Assembly: GCA_946479115.1 (NCBI GenBank)
Contig: CAMLED010000011.1
Location: 1 to 16,051, forward strand
Length of the DNA stretch: 16,051 nucleotides
Reading direction: 5' to 3'
Source: an uncultured Candidatus Saccharibacteria bacterium
GTDB taxonomy: Bacteria > Patescibacteria > Saccharimonadia > Saccharimonadales > UBA6022
The position numbers and the translations under genes are program-made. Positions 5,837-13,426 of the stretch are shown piece by piece (positions within the stretch are counted from its first letter, which is position 1; each line of letters starts with the position of its first letter). The notes below the pieces were generated by a model. That model had not been told where the DNA came from, made no database searches, and worked only from the letters and a program-made list of their open reading frames with translations.

Positions 5837-8005
5837 CTAGTTATTTTTGTAGAGTTCGCGTCGGCCTTGGAGGTAGTAGGTTACGCCATAGGTTGCGATC
5901 GCTAGGCTGATCATGGTAAGTAGCTGTGAAAGAAGTGTGCTCGGTCCGGTCATCGGTAGTTCACGAGGGAGCGCACCTGGCTGCGCAACAGGAGCTGTTG
6001 GTGTAGGCGTATCGATTGGGCCAACACTGCCGCGACCTGGTGTACAGTCAATAGCTTCGTTAAGGATTGTGTTTTCGCCACCAATCGTCACAACAACACT
6101 TGCTTTAAAGGCTAATAGTGACAGTGGTTTTTCGATTTGTGATTTCGCAGGTACAACAACGGGCATGCCATTGACGTAGGATGTACCGTCGGCGTCGCCA
6201 GTGTTCTTTAGGATTACTGAAGCGCCTAGGGTTGTACATGCCGCTGTTGCAGTGATAACAGCTGCAGGACACGCTTGGTTGGTGAAATCGTGTGACCATG
6301 TCGCTTGTGCCGCTTGGTCAAGGATGTAGCCATCTTTTGCAATAGCCATGATAGTGATTGTGCCGCTGGCTGCATATGTCCCAGCTGGTGTCGCGACAGC
6401 GCTACCGTTTACGAAGTAGTTCACACCTGTTGTTGTTGGGATTGTGTAGGTGTCATTCTGGGTGCTACAAACATCGTTGAATGTCGGTTCTGCAGGGGTT
6501 GCTTCTACTAAGACCACATCACAATCTTTGGTATTCAGGATAGCCTGACCTTCTGCGGTCCAGTTTAGTCCATCTGGCTGAGATGCAGTTGGCGGGATAA
6601 TGTCACCCCATTCAGTGTGCAAAGGAAGACTTGGGTTAAAGATCGGTCCTTGGTGCTCTTTGAAGTGGTCACCCTTACCTGCACCATCGACGGCCTTAAG
6701 TGATACACGAATCTTATTGTAAGGATTAGTGTAGCTGGCTGTTCTATGACAGATCGTAACCTTACATGATTTCTTACTAAAGTTAATTGTCCATGAGGCT
6801 GGAGCATTTTGAGCCAGCGCATAGCCAGGTTGTGCTACTGCTGTAATGACAACAGTTCCACTCGCTTTTTTATATGTTCCTGCGGCGGTAATTTTGCCGT
6901 TAACGAAGTAGTCCACGCCTGTTGTTACTGGGATAGTGTAGCTGTCATTCTTTTTGCCACAAACATCAACATGTGTTGGGACTGTCGGTGTTACTGGGCA
7001 TCCTGTGTTATCGAACATTAGGGTCCATGTGGCAGTTCCGTTCAGTATAAAACCGGCTGCAGCCTGGGCAGTAACGAGCACAGTACCTGATCCTGCATAG
7101 GTACCAGCCGCAGTTGGCGTACCATTTACTGAATAGACGACGCCTGGTTTTGCAGGAATTGTATAGGTGTCGCTAGCGGTACCACAAAGCTCGACAGAAC
7201 TTGGTGTCTCAGGCGTTACTGGAATAAGCATAATAATACAATTTGTAACTGTCGCGCTAGCTAGTTGTGCCGCTGTCCCGTCATTGCCTGTCGCACTTAC
7301 TGAATACGTGCCAGCTGTTAGGCCAGTAAAGCTAAACGCTTTTGTCGCACCATCGGTTACTGTTAATGTTGCCGTTTGAGATGCTGCAGTTGCTTGATTG
7401 GTAATCGTGACAGTATAGATAACCGAAGCTTTAGTTTCATCGGCCGTATTAGTAACTGAACCAGTTACAGTTCCCATGGCCATACCCATAAGAACACATG
7501 GGCCAGCCTGTACGCTTACCGTTGGTGCCTTAGGTTGTGGTGCACAGCCTACTGTAAATACCTTACTTTTGGCTTTTTCATTTGCTAGGTCCGGAAGGCT
7601 TGGATTGCCTGTCTTCTTACCATATAAAGTAGCTTCGTATTTGCCATTTGCAATAGAGAAACCGCTGATGCCATCATTGACGTATGCTGATGCTGCATAT
7701 CCGGTTCCATCGGTTGGACCAAATGCCAGCGTCGCCACAGCTGTATTTGTATTGTCAGGACTGATTACGATATAGCCGCTTTGTGCTGCATCAAAATCAA
7801 AACCTTCAAGGTTGAAAGCACAAACTTTTGGATCATTGCTAGGAGTTTTGTCCGGTGTTCCCTTTTCGTGAACCTTTAATGTACCGTTGTTACCATTTGG
7901 GTTTTGCGTTGCGTACACATCCATAACAGTTAATAGGTTTACTGAAAAGACAGTAATAATAAGTGCGGCAATAATCAGCGTGAGTTTGTGTGCCAGGTGG
8001 GTCAT
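5837..8005 (-). CDS. Large secreted LPxTG (LPMTG) repeat surface protein
   Basis: A surface protein of 722 residues from ATG 8005; the alternative in-frame GTG at 8023 adds six residues and has no ribosome binding site. Layout: signal peptide (about 1-32, ending in VYA); a unique Ig-like region to about 155; a second beta-rich module with TGTYSV.A near 160-255; repeat 1 (about 270-336), repeat 2 (345-414), a VTICHRT module (415-475), repeat 3 (509-579), a further beta domain, a Pro/Thr linker, LPMTG (683-687), a hydrophobic helix and basic tail. Each repeat shows VC...(D)(S/T)YTIP..GV.Y.VNG...AGTY..SG and ends in Cys. Sortase should attach it to the surface; adhesion is inferred, the ligand unknown. 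CHRT modules and YTIP repeats of this kind are, as far as I know, common in surface proteins of Actinobacteria, the usual hosts of Saccharibacteria. Confidence 0.88.
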   Translation of the reverse strand: MTHLAHKLTLIIAALIITVFSVNLLTVMDVYATQNPNGNNGTLKVHEKGTPDKTPSNDPKVCAFNLEGFDFDAAQSGYIVISPDNTNTAVATLAFGPTDGTGYAASAYVNDGISGFSIANGKYEATLYGKKTGNPSLPDLANEKAKSKVFTVGCAPQPKAPTVSVQAGPCVLMGMAMGTVTGSVTNTADETKASVIYTVTITNQATAASQTATLTVTDGATKAFSFTGLTAGTYSVSATGNDGTAAQLASATVTNCIIMLIPVTPETPSSVELCGTASDTYTIPAKPGVVYSVNGTPTAAGTYAGSGTVLVTAQAAAGFILNGTATWTLMFDNTGCPVTPTVPTHVDVCGKKNDSYTIPVTTGVDYFVNGKITAAGTYKKASGTVVITAVAQPGYALAQNAPASWTINFSKKSCKVTICHRTASYTNPYNKIRVSLKAVDGAGKGDHFKEHQGPIFNPSLPLHTEWGDIIPPTASQPDGLNWTAEGQAILNTKDCDVVLVEATPAEPTFNDVCSTQNDTYTIPTTTGVNYFVNGSAVATPAGTYAASGTITIMAIAKDGYILDQAAQATWSHDFTNQACPAAVITATAACTTLGASVILKNTGDADGTSYVNGMPVVVPAKSQIEKPLSLLAFKASVVVTIGGENTILNEAIDCTPGRGSVGPIDTPTPTAPVAQPGALPRELPMTGPSTLLSQLLTMISLAIATYGVTYYLQGRRELYKNN
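6269..7198 (-). repeat. Three YTIP repeats in the LPMTG gene
   Basis: Three diverged copies of about 67-71 residues, the third separated from the second by the CHRT module. Shared positions are VC near the start, D.YTIP, GV.Y.VNG, AGTY, SGT, a Trp and a closing Cys, which suggests one disulfide per repeat. Confidence 0.8.
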
Positions 8006-8043
8006 GTAATATTTCCAGTCCACCCGGTTATAGTAGTTAGTAA

Positions 8044-8072
8044 ATAATATTCCTATTTTTACATTATGTCAA
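8044..8072 (-). promoter_or_regulatory. Promoter of LPMTG surface protein gene
   Basis: Minus-strand TTGACA (8072-8067), a 17-base spacer, TATTAT (8049-8044). The start near 8037 gives a leader of about 30 bases to the ATG at 8005, with only a weak GGA as ribosome binding site. Confidence 0.75.
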
Positions 8073-8163
8073 TATTATTATATACATAACCACAATAGAG
8101 ATCATTAAAAATAACATAGAAAATATGCCGCAGGATGGAGGTATCTACTTGTTTATCAATGGT

Positions 8164-8379
8164 TTACTGACGATGCTGGCGAATGAGTGTGTTGAGTTTG
8201 TAGCCGACGAACATACCCCATGCACAGCTTGCAGTGGTGTTTATCCAGCTCATCGAATCAATAGTACCGCCAAGGTTGCCAACTATAAATGCCAAAATAA
8301 ACGCAATAACACTACTTAGTAGCGATGCAACGATTAATGTAATAAAAAGTTCGAGAGCGAGTTTTGATCTATTTTTCAT
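8164..8379 (-). CDS. Small two-helix membrane protein
   Basis: A 71-residue protein with two predicted membrane helices (about 9-36 and 46-64) and short basic ends, so both termini probably face the cytoplasm. The first helix is rich in Leu/Ile/Val/Ala; the loop carries GGTIDSMS. No family is recognised. It begins ten bases after the stop codon of the dockerin gene, and its weak ribosome binding site (TAGGCG) overlaps that stop, which suggests translational coupling. It is thus the fourth same-strand gene after the hydrolase-like, cohesin and dockerin genes and may be part of their transcript. A role in export, anchoring or regulation of that surface complex is only inferred from position. 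No terminator is visible in the 140 bases that follow. Confidence 0.6.
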   Translation of the reverse strand: MKNRSKLALELFITLIVASLLSSVIAFILAFIVGNLGGTIDSMSWINTTASCAWGMFVGYKLNTLIRQHRQ

Positions 8380-8389
8380 ATGTTATCGC

Positions 8390-9349
8390 CTATTGTCCGT
8401 ATCCGGCAATCAGAAGGCTGAGGTCTAGTGCATTGACCTTGCCGTCACCGTTAATATCGTTTCGTCCCAGTGTGGTTGTTTGGTTCCATTTGCCAACCAT
8501 CAGGCTGATATCAAGGATGTTTACATGGCCGTCTTGGTTAATATCAGCCGCAAGGTAAGTTTGTGTAGTTGTCGTAAAGGTTTTGTCGGAGGAGGTTGCC
8601 AGGTTACCGGCGGCATCACGTGAATTGACCGTGTAGTGATAGGTTGTACTAGCACTAAGACCGCTAAGCGGCACAGAGTGAGTTGTGACTTTTGTTGTCA
8701 CTAATGGTGAGCTGAGTCCGTAGTTCGTAGTGGTGCCGTAAAAGACTTGTGTATCAGCAGCTTCATTTGTTGTCCAGCTAATAACCGCTCCATTTGATGT
8801 GATACTACCGGCGGCGATGCTTGAAAGTACTGGCGCGGTGGTATCCTGGACGCTTACACAGTTATTGCCGTTGCCGGTAGGTGTACATGTCATGTCCGAT
8901 GTCACAATCAGGCGATCGAGCACTACACCAGGTGCTTTACCAATAAGTTTGATTGTGTGGTTGCCCACCGACAGGCTCATGCTGACAGCAGATCCTGTAG
9001 ACGTCGTTGCGAACCAGTTAGTGCTGTCGTTGACAAACCGAGTTGTCGAGCCGCTTGAATATACTGGCACAGTACTGCCACCAACTGTAAAACAGGTGTT
9101 GCCGTCCACTTCCAGTAGATATGTATTGTTAACAGAATCAGGTGCTGCCATACGTGACCAAATACGGTATGTTCCAGCCGTATCGATATTGATAGTGAGG
9201 TTAGATACCTGTCCGTAGTCAGTTGAGGGCGCCGTACAGGCGGCGGCATATGCTGAATTACTGTGCTGTGCAACAAATGCGCCACCTATGATAGTGCTAA
9301 GAAGAAAGAGTAGTAAGATTCCTAATGCGCTAATTCGTTCGGATTTCAT
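8390..9349 (-). CDS. Secreted dockerin protein with carbohydrate-binding-like and FnIII domains
   Basis: A 319-residue protein. Signal peptide about 1-35, ending AYA. Residues 38-152 form a beta-sandwich that looks like a CBM6/35-type carbohydrate-binding module (AGTYRIWSRM, LEVDGNTCF, LSVGNHTIKLIG, VVLDRLIVT). Residues about 172-261 are a fibronectin type III domain. Residues 268-319 are a dockerin: two EF-hand-like calcium loops, DINQDGHVNILD (269-280) and DINGDGKVNALD (298-309), with D/N at the expected 1, 3, 5 and 12 positions and a hydrophobic helix after each. Dockerins bind cohesins tightly in a calcium-dependent way. The start has AGAGGT overlapping the stop of the upstream cohesin gene, and only four bases separate the genes, so they are co-translated. 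No catalytic domain is present, so the partner brought to the surface is a binding module. Confidence 0.9.
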   Translation of the reverse strand: MKSERISALGILLLFLLSTIIGGAFVAQHSNSAYAAACTAPSTDYGQVSNLTINIDTAGTYRIWSRMAAPDSVNNTYLLEVDGNTCFTVGGSTVPVYSSGSTTRFVNDSTNWFATTSTGSAVSMSLSVGNHTIKLIGKAPGVVLDRLIVTSDMTCTPTGNGNNCVSVQDTTAPVLSSIAAGSITSNGAVISWTTNEAADTQVFYGTTTNYGLSSPLVTTKVTTHSVPLSGLSASTTYHYTVNSRDAAGNLATSSDKTFTTTTQTYLAADINQDGHVNILDISLMVGKWNQTTTLGRNDINGDGKVNALDLSLLIAGYGQ

Positions 9350-9353
9350 TGCG

Positions 9354-10823
9354 TTACCTCTTAGGCTCCGACGATGTATCGCTAGGATCGAATGGGTCGT
9401 AGGCTTGTTCAGTAAAAGGTGTTTTAGGACCGACAGGTTGTCCGCTTACCACTAAGCCTTCAATAGGTACAGTTGGGAGTTTTCGGCCCCATGGACCAAG
9501 TGTGCGTCGTCGCCACAATAGGACACCTGTACCAGCAGCACCGAGAAGCACTACCCCACCTACTATGGGTAATAGCGTAGTGAATACGCTGGTTGGTGTG
9601 TAGTCACGGTAGACGATAAAAATATTCTGCTGAGGCGTTGACTGCTTCCCTGCCTCGGTGACGATATTCGCAAGAATAGTAAACGATTCTTTGTAGGTCT
9701 TGTCACCCGATTTAAGTACAATTTGGTGTTCGCCAGGAGTAAGTGTCGTAAAGTTAACATACCCATCTTTTGATGATTTTGCCTGATCGCTGCCGATGGT
9801 TACGACTTGCCCAGTAATTGGTTTGCGCGTTTTATCGAGAAGTAAAATATTCGCATCAAGGCCTTTGGTTTTGACATTCTGCGTCGAGGTTGCTTTAGTA
9901 GTGGTGCCATCAGTTGCCACGACCTGATAGTAAATGGTACTTGCAATGGGTAGATTATCGCTGACGTTGATGGTGTGTGTTGTGCCAGCTACCGTTAATG
10001 GCGTTTCAAAATTAAGGCTGTCGGCACTGAGTCCGTATTTCAGCTGAACGCGTGCGGCAATATTCGTTTTGGCAGTAATGGTAGCCATTGTGTATTGAAA
10101 GTCGGTCTTGTCAATCGTAGGAGTGGCTAAACTTGAGGCTGGTGCGGCGGTCTTCTCGGGTGTCGGTGTTGTAGGTGTTGACGTTGACCCTGGGGTCGTT
10201 GTTTTGCCTGGAGTTGTTGTTTTGCTACCACCAGTGCTAGTGCTACCACCACCGCTGCTCGCAGGTGGTGTCGTACAACTTGGTGGTGTGCCTGTTTGGC
10301 CAGATGGGCAGCTACCAGGGGTAAAGTTAACTGTAGCTCCAGAAAGACTTGGATTGGTGTAGCTACCATTATAGGCGGCATTACTTGGCGGGACGACGTT
10401 GACGGTCGTGGATCCACTATACGGAATAGCGGTGAATGTAATTGTTGCAATGAGTGAGTCGGTGCTGATACCACTTGAATTTAGAGTTGCACGGTCGATT
10501 TGGATCGAGCCATTGGACTGACTTTGGCTAATATTTGTATCAAATGGTGACGCACTGGCGTTGATGCCGACGTACTGAAGCTTAGTTGCATCATACGTAA
10601 CGGAGCTCTGAACGACAGTGACTGCAGTACCAGGATTAATGCGAAGATTAAGGGTAACGGTACCGCCATGTGCTGCCGTAGTTGTGCCAGTCAGGTACAT
10701 TGAGCCCGTTGCGGCATAGACACGGCTAGTCATCAGTGTTGTGCCAAGTGAAAGTCCCAAAATAAGAAAAGCCGTTAAAAACGTCACTAAACGTTTGCCA
10801 CGTTTAACGCTCATGGTATTCAT
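9354..10823 (-). CDS. Membrane-anchored cohesin-domain protein
   Basis: A protein of 489 residues from ATG 10823; GTG 10844 and ATG 10814 are alternatives. Layout: signal peptide (about 1-37, ending VYA); a cohesin-like domain (41-168) with GGTVTLNLRI, VTYDATKLQYVGI and DSLIATITFTA, the classic cohesin strands; a Gly/Ser/Thr/Pro linker (169-235); an FnIII-like domain (236-320); a CnaB or carboxypeptidase-regulatory-like beta domain (322-385, with GYVNFTTLTPGEH); one membrane helix (about 412-436) followed by RRR; and a 50-residue cytoplasmic tail. It should sit in the membrane with the cohesin outside, like a single-cohesin anchoring scaffoldin. It lacks an LPxTG signal, unlike the other surface proteins here. 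The next gene encodes a dockerin, a matched pair. No Shine-Dalgarno site precedes any start, and the promoter implies an almost leaderless transcript. Confidence 0.88.
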   Translation of the reverse strand: MNTMSVKRGKRLVTFLTAFLILGLSLGTTLMTSRVYAATGSMYLTGTTTAAHGGTVTLNLRINPGTAVTVVQSSVTYDATKLQYVGINASASPFDTNISQSQSNGSIQIDRATLNSSGISTDSLIATITFTAIPYSGSTTVNVVPPSNAAYNGSYTNPSLSGATVNFTPGSCPSGQTGTPPSCTTPPASSGGGSTSTGGSKTTTPGKTTTPGSTSTPTTPTPEKTAAPASSLATPTIDKTDFQYTMATITAKTNIAARVQLKYGLSADSLNFETPLTVAGTTHTINVSDNLPIASTIYYQVVATDGTTTKATSTQNVKTKGLDANILLLDKTRKPITGQVVTIGSDQAKSSKDGYVNFTTLTPGEHQIVLKSGDKTYKESFTILANIVTEAGKQSTPQQNIFIVYRDYTPTSVFTTLLPIVGGVVLLGAAGTGVLLWRRRTLGPWGRKLPTVPIEGLVVSGQPVGPKTPFTEQAYDPFDPSDTSSEPKR

Positions 10824-10832
10824 GTTATTTAG

Positions 10833-10861
10833 ATCGTACACCACAAAAATTGTTGTGTCGA
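10833..10861 (-). promoter_or_regulatory. Promoter of the cohesin-dockerin operon
   Basis: Minus-strand TCGACA (10861-10856), 17-base spacer, TACGAT (10838-10833). Nine bases separate the -10 from the ATG at 10823, so the leader would be about three bases. It lies in the 80-base gap after the hydrolase-like gene and would let the cohesin and dockerin genes be transcribed apart from it. Confidence 0.5.
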
Positions 10862-10902
10862 TAGATTTTTCAGGAAAAACTCATCATCACGGGGTTAATG
10901 TA

Positions 10903-12366
10903 CTACGGCGTAATTTTGTAGATATGATAACTGTATTCAGATGCGAAGCTATCGCTAAATGTACCGCTACTAACTGGCAATGTTCTGCTTTCATACAGAA
11001 CTTGAACGCTGGCGGTTGAACTAAGGCCACTCGGTAACGTAAAAGTTTTACTGCCGGTAGAGCCGTTTTTACCCATTGCAAATATATAGGCTGAACCGTT
11101 ATACCACTTCAGCATAGTATCGATTGTGCTACCGAATGAATATTGGTATGACTGAGTATTAAGAACGGGCGCAAGGTCTTTTACGTGACTGTTGATGTTC
11201 GTCACATTGGTGATGTACGAGCCCGGACAGTCAATAAAGGCGTCCGTGGTTTGGCATGATCCGCCAAAATTATGCTTGAAATAAGTTATACCAGATGCAC
11301 CGTGAATCAGTGACGACATGACCGCACCTTCGATCTGCGGTCCAGTAATTGACCTAACGTACGGGAAAGGATTACCTACTTCGACAAATGTCCAGATTGG
11401 CTGAAGAGTTCCATCCAGCGCATCAAGTGCCCGCATACGATCAATAACAGCACCATAGTTGGCCGATCGGCGACATTCGGCAGTTGTTAGGTCGCGGAGT
11501 CCGGTATATTGACTGATCGGTCCACTTCCTTGGATCATAGTTGGTCCTTGGGCCGCTGTGCAGACGTCGCTATCGGTGTACCAATAGATGTCATCCGATA
11601 CGACTGTTGTGTAGTCATTAACAAACTTGGCAAAATCCGTATCGCTTTGCCAGCCCGGGAAAATGCCTTTGCCATAGTTTGCGTGATACAATCGGCCATC
11701 GTTTTTTGGCATTCCTGCGAGGAACCAGCTCATTGCAGTAAATCCACAAGCTCCACCATTATCAAGGTGTGGCGTACAGCCATTTGGCCATATTTGATTC
11801 GGATTGAACTGGTCGTTGCCTGCTCCATAGTTCATATCTGCCTCGTCTGTCAGATGCCACCCAACAGTTTCAGCGCCAACTCCAGCTGTTTCGTCTGTCA
11901 TGGCAAATAACCCATTCGAGCGGATGAGTGGAAGTACATTTTGGTTTTCTACTTTGACGGCCAGCGTCATAAAGAGATTTTTGTAGGTGGTAATATCGGA
12001 TTGTTGATTGGCACGCATATACCATGCACCAACAGGAAAGTACGTATCGTTCGTCCATCCAGCTGCTACGGCTTTACTAGAAATATTGTAATAACTAGGC
12101 CCACCGTACCACGATATGAGTGGTAGTGCCGATAAAGGGTTAGCACCACTACATGGTGTACTGCTGAATTTGACTGCGTAGCCGCTGGATGCGCTTGTAT
12201 CATTCGTGCTACAGGCATTGCTACTCAGCGTGCCACCTTCTGCTTCAAAGGCAACGGTCGGTGTGGCAGCATGTGAACTTAATGCTAACCAAGTACCGAT
12301 GATGCCAACCGCAACGACAGCAATAATAATCATTAATTTGCTTTTAAAGAATTTTGGCATGCGCAT
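10903..12366 (-). CDS. Secreted glycoside-hydrolase-like protein
   Basis: A 487-residue protein with an N-terminal signal or anchor helix (about 11-32, then SHAA). A short FEAEGGTLSS...SSGYAVKF segment (40-67) resembles the start of a CBM6/35 module but is too short to be a whole one. Residues about 80-400 look like a TIM-barrel glycosidase: ISWYGGPSYY, FPVGAWYM, VGWHLTDEAD with Glu175 at the end of a strand, DDIYWYTDSD, PIWTFVEVGNPF with Glu329, and GAVMSSLIHGASGITYF, where barrels of the GH42/GH-A type place their last strands. Residues about 415-487 form a C-terminal beta domain. Glu175 and Glu329 could be acid/base and nucleophile, but I cannot assign a family. The start has TAGGA about nine bases upstream. 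It has no dockerin; it precedes the cohesin gene on the same strand, which suggests shared polysaccharide work at the cell surface. Confidence 0.7.
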   Translation of the reverse strand: MRMPKFFKSKLMIIIAVVAVGIIGTWLALSSHAATPTVAFEAEGGTLSSNACSTNDTSASSGYAVKFSSTPCSGANPLSALPLISWYGGPSYYNISSKAVAAGWTNDTYFPVGAWYMRANQQSDITTYKNLFMTLAVKVENQNVLPLIRSNGLFAMTDETAGVGAETVGWHLTDEADMNYGAGNDQFNPNQIWPNGCTPHLDNGGACGFTAMSWFLAGMPKNDGRLYHANYGKGIFPGWQSDTDFAKFVNDYTTVVSDDIYWYTDSDVCTAAQGPTMIQGSGPISQYTGLRDLTTAECRRSANYGAVIDRMRALDALDGTLQPIWTFVEVGNPFPYVRSITGPQIEGAVMSSLIHGASGITYFKHNFGGSCQTTDAFIDCPGSYITNVTNINSHVKDLAPVLNTQSYQYSFGSTIDTMLKWYNGSAYIFAMGKNGSTGSKTFTLPSGLSSTASVQVLYESRTLPVSSGTFSDSFASEYSYHIYKITP

Positions 12367-12393
12367 ATACGTGAATCCTACCTTCTAACGTAC

Positions 12394-12402
12394 ATAATAG
12401 CA
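12394..12402 (-). promoter_or_regulatory. Extended -10 promoter of hydrolase-like gene
   Basis: TGC followed by TATTAT on the minus strand. The start near 12387 gives a leader of about 21 bases that contains the TAGGA ribosome binding site. No -35 is visible. Confidence 0.5.
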
Positions 12403-12440
12403 CCTGGTTTTAATATTACGTATAAAAATGATGCTTGTGG

Positions 12441-12773
12441 CTAAAATAGTTTGCCGCCGTTAGGCACGGGATTGTCGGGTCCGATCAATATACATTCACC
12501 ATTTTCATCAGGTAAACCAAGCGTCAAGACTTCGGATTTAACTGGTCCAATTTGTCGCGGAGGAAAGTTAACGACGGCGAGCACTTGCTTGTTAATCAAA
12601 TCTTCTTTTGAATAATTTTGCGGGAGCTGAGCACTAGATTTTTTAATTCCAATCTCGTTGCCAAAATCAATCGTTAATCTATAGGCTGGTTTGCGTGCTT
12701 CTGGAAAGTCTTGTACATCAACAATCTTCCCTACTCGGATATCTAATTTCATAAAGTCATCGTATGTTGCCAT
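12441..12773 (-). CDS. csaA: CsaA-like tRNA-binding-domain protein
   Basis: A 110-residue protein consisting of a single EMAP II/Arc1p-type OB-fold tRNA-binding domain, the same length as Bacillus CsaA. The hallmark segments are present: FMKLDIRVGKIVDVQDFPEARKPAYRLTIDFG at the start (7-38, KLDIRVG being diagnostic), IKKSSAQLP in the middle, and VLAVVNFPPRQIG followed by SEVLTLGLPDENG near residues 65-92. CsaA forms homodimers, binds tRNA, and was reported to act as a secretion-associated chaperone; the same domain occurs at the C-terminus of methionyl-tRNA synthetase. No synthetase domain is attached here. The start has an extended -10 (TGT-TATACT) six bases before the ATG and no Shine-Dalgarno site, so the transcript is predicted leaderless. 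It starts 22 bases after the stop of the membrane protein gene, with its own promoter in between. Confidence 0.92.
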   Translation of the reverse strand: MATYDDFMKLDIRVGKIVDVQDFPEARKPAYRLTIDFGNEIGIKKSSAQLPQNYSKEDLINKQVLAVVNFPPRQIGPVKSEVLTLGLPDENGECILIGPDNPVPNGGKLF

Positions 12774-12779
12774 GAATCT

Positions 12780-12788
12780 AGTATAACA
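12780..12788 (-). promoter_or_regulatory. Extended -10 of leaderless csaA
   Basis: TGT-TATACT on the minus strand, six bases (AGATTC) before the ATG. Same geometry as the promoters of five other genes in the window. Confidence 0.65.
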
Positions 12789-12795
12789 ATGGCGG

Positions 12796-13350
12796 CTATG
12801 TTTTTTGTTCAGATAGTTTCAAGATCATTAAATATAATCCAAATAGCAAACTGATGATGCCTATAATAATTCCGATTGTTTGTACTGTGCCGCCAATAAA
12901 CTTGTCCGCATTTAGCCAGCCGAGCTGCGCAAAGACAAAATGCCAGTCGTGCTGGACAGTCTCGCCTGGACCAATGAGTGGTAGTGTCTGTGTCCGCGCA
13001 TCGGCCATGTATCGACCTGCGCTCATGAGACCTAGCATGACCCACAGCCCCGTAAAGACCGCAGCAAAGTATGACTTTGCTTTTAGGGCTGCAAACAGTA
13101 GTAGCACTGTGAAGCTTACCTCGCCTATCGATCCAGCCGTAGCTACAAAAATGGCTGGCAAAAAGAATACAGCTAGATGTGACACCTCGTGCACTCCAAA
13201 ATCAATGAGATACATGCCTGATAATATGAGATTAGTTGAATTCTCCGCCGAGAAATTTAGTATTGAGATGAATAGATATAAAAAGAATGCCCAGCCCAAT
13301 GCATATAGCCAAATTGAATGTGGCATAAATTTAAGCTGAGTAGTATTCAT
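12796..13350 (-). CDS. Integral membrane protein with HExxH motif
   Basis: A 184-residue protein with about five hydrophobic segments (roughly 13-33, 41-72, 77-90, 94-112 and 152-178). A HEVSH sequence (54-58) sits in or next to a membrane segment, as the zinc-binding HExxH does in intramembrane metalloproteases of the M50 type. Downstream are GRYMADARTQTLPLIGPGE (112-130) and HDWHFVF (134-140). I recall a similar arrangement (HEAGH, then YIADARA.LPLLG, then HDWHYIL) in an uncharacterised bacterial membrane protein family, so a metalloprotease-like enzyme is plausible, but the third zinc ligand is not obvious and the activity is unproven. The start has an extended -10 (TGC-TATACT) exactly six bases before the ATG and no ribosome binding site, so it is probably leaderless. 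It is divergent from the small membrane protein gene at 13427. Confidence 0.75.
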   Translation of the reverse strand: MNTTQLKFMPHSIWLYALGWAFFLYLFISILNFSAENSTNLILSGMYLIDFGVHEVSHLAVFFLPAIFVATAGSIGEVSFTVLLLFAALKAKSYFAAVFTGLWVMLGLMSAGRYMADARTQTLPLIGPGETVQHDWHFVFAQLGWLNADKFIGGTVQTIGIIIGIISLLFGLYLMILKLSEQKT

Positions 13351-13356
13351 GAGATT

Positions 13357-13365
13357 AGTATAGCA
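13357..13365 (-). promoter_or_regulatory. Extended -10 of leaderless HExxH membrane protein gene
   Basis: TGC-TATACT on the minus strand followed by six bases (AATCTC) and the ATG. Confidence 0.65.
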
Positions 13366-13426
13366 AAGGTGCTATTCTATATTCATAACCAGAATGAACA
13401 TAATAGTATTCTACGAGGAGTGCTGA

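Noticed and set aside
8125..8319. A 64-codon plus-strand open frame with GGAGG nearby
   Set aside because: Most of it is antisense to the 71-residue membrane protein gene, and the encoded peptide has no recognisable feature.
12854..13339. A 161-codon plus-strand open frame
   Set aside because: It is the reverse strand of the HExxH membrane protein gene, has no promoter or ribosome binding site, and its composition is that of a mirrored membrane protein.
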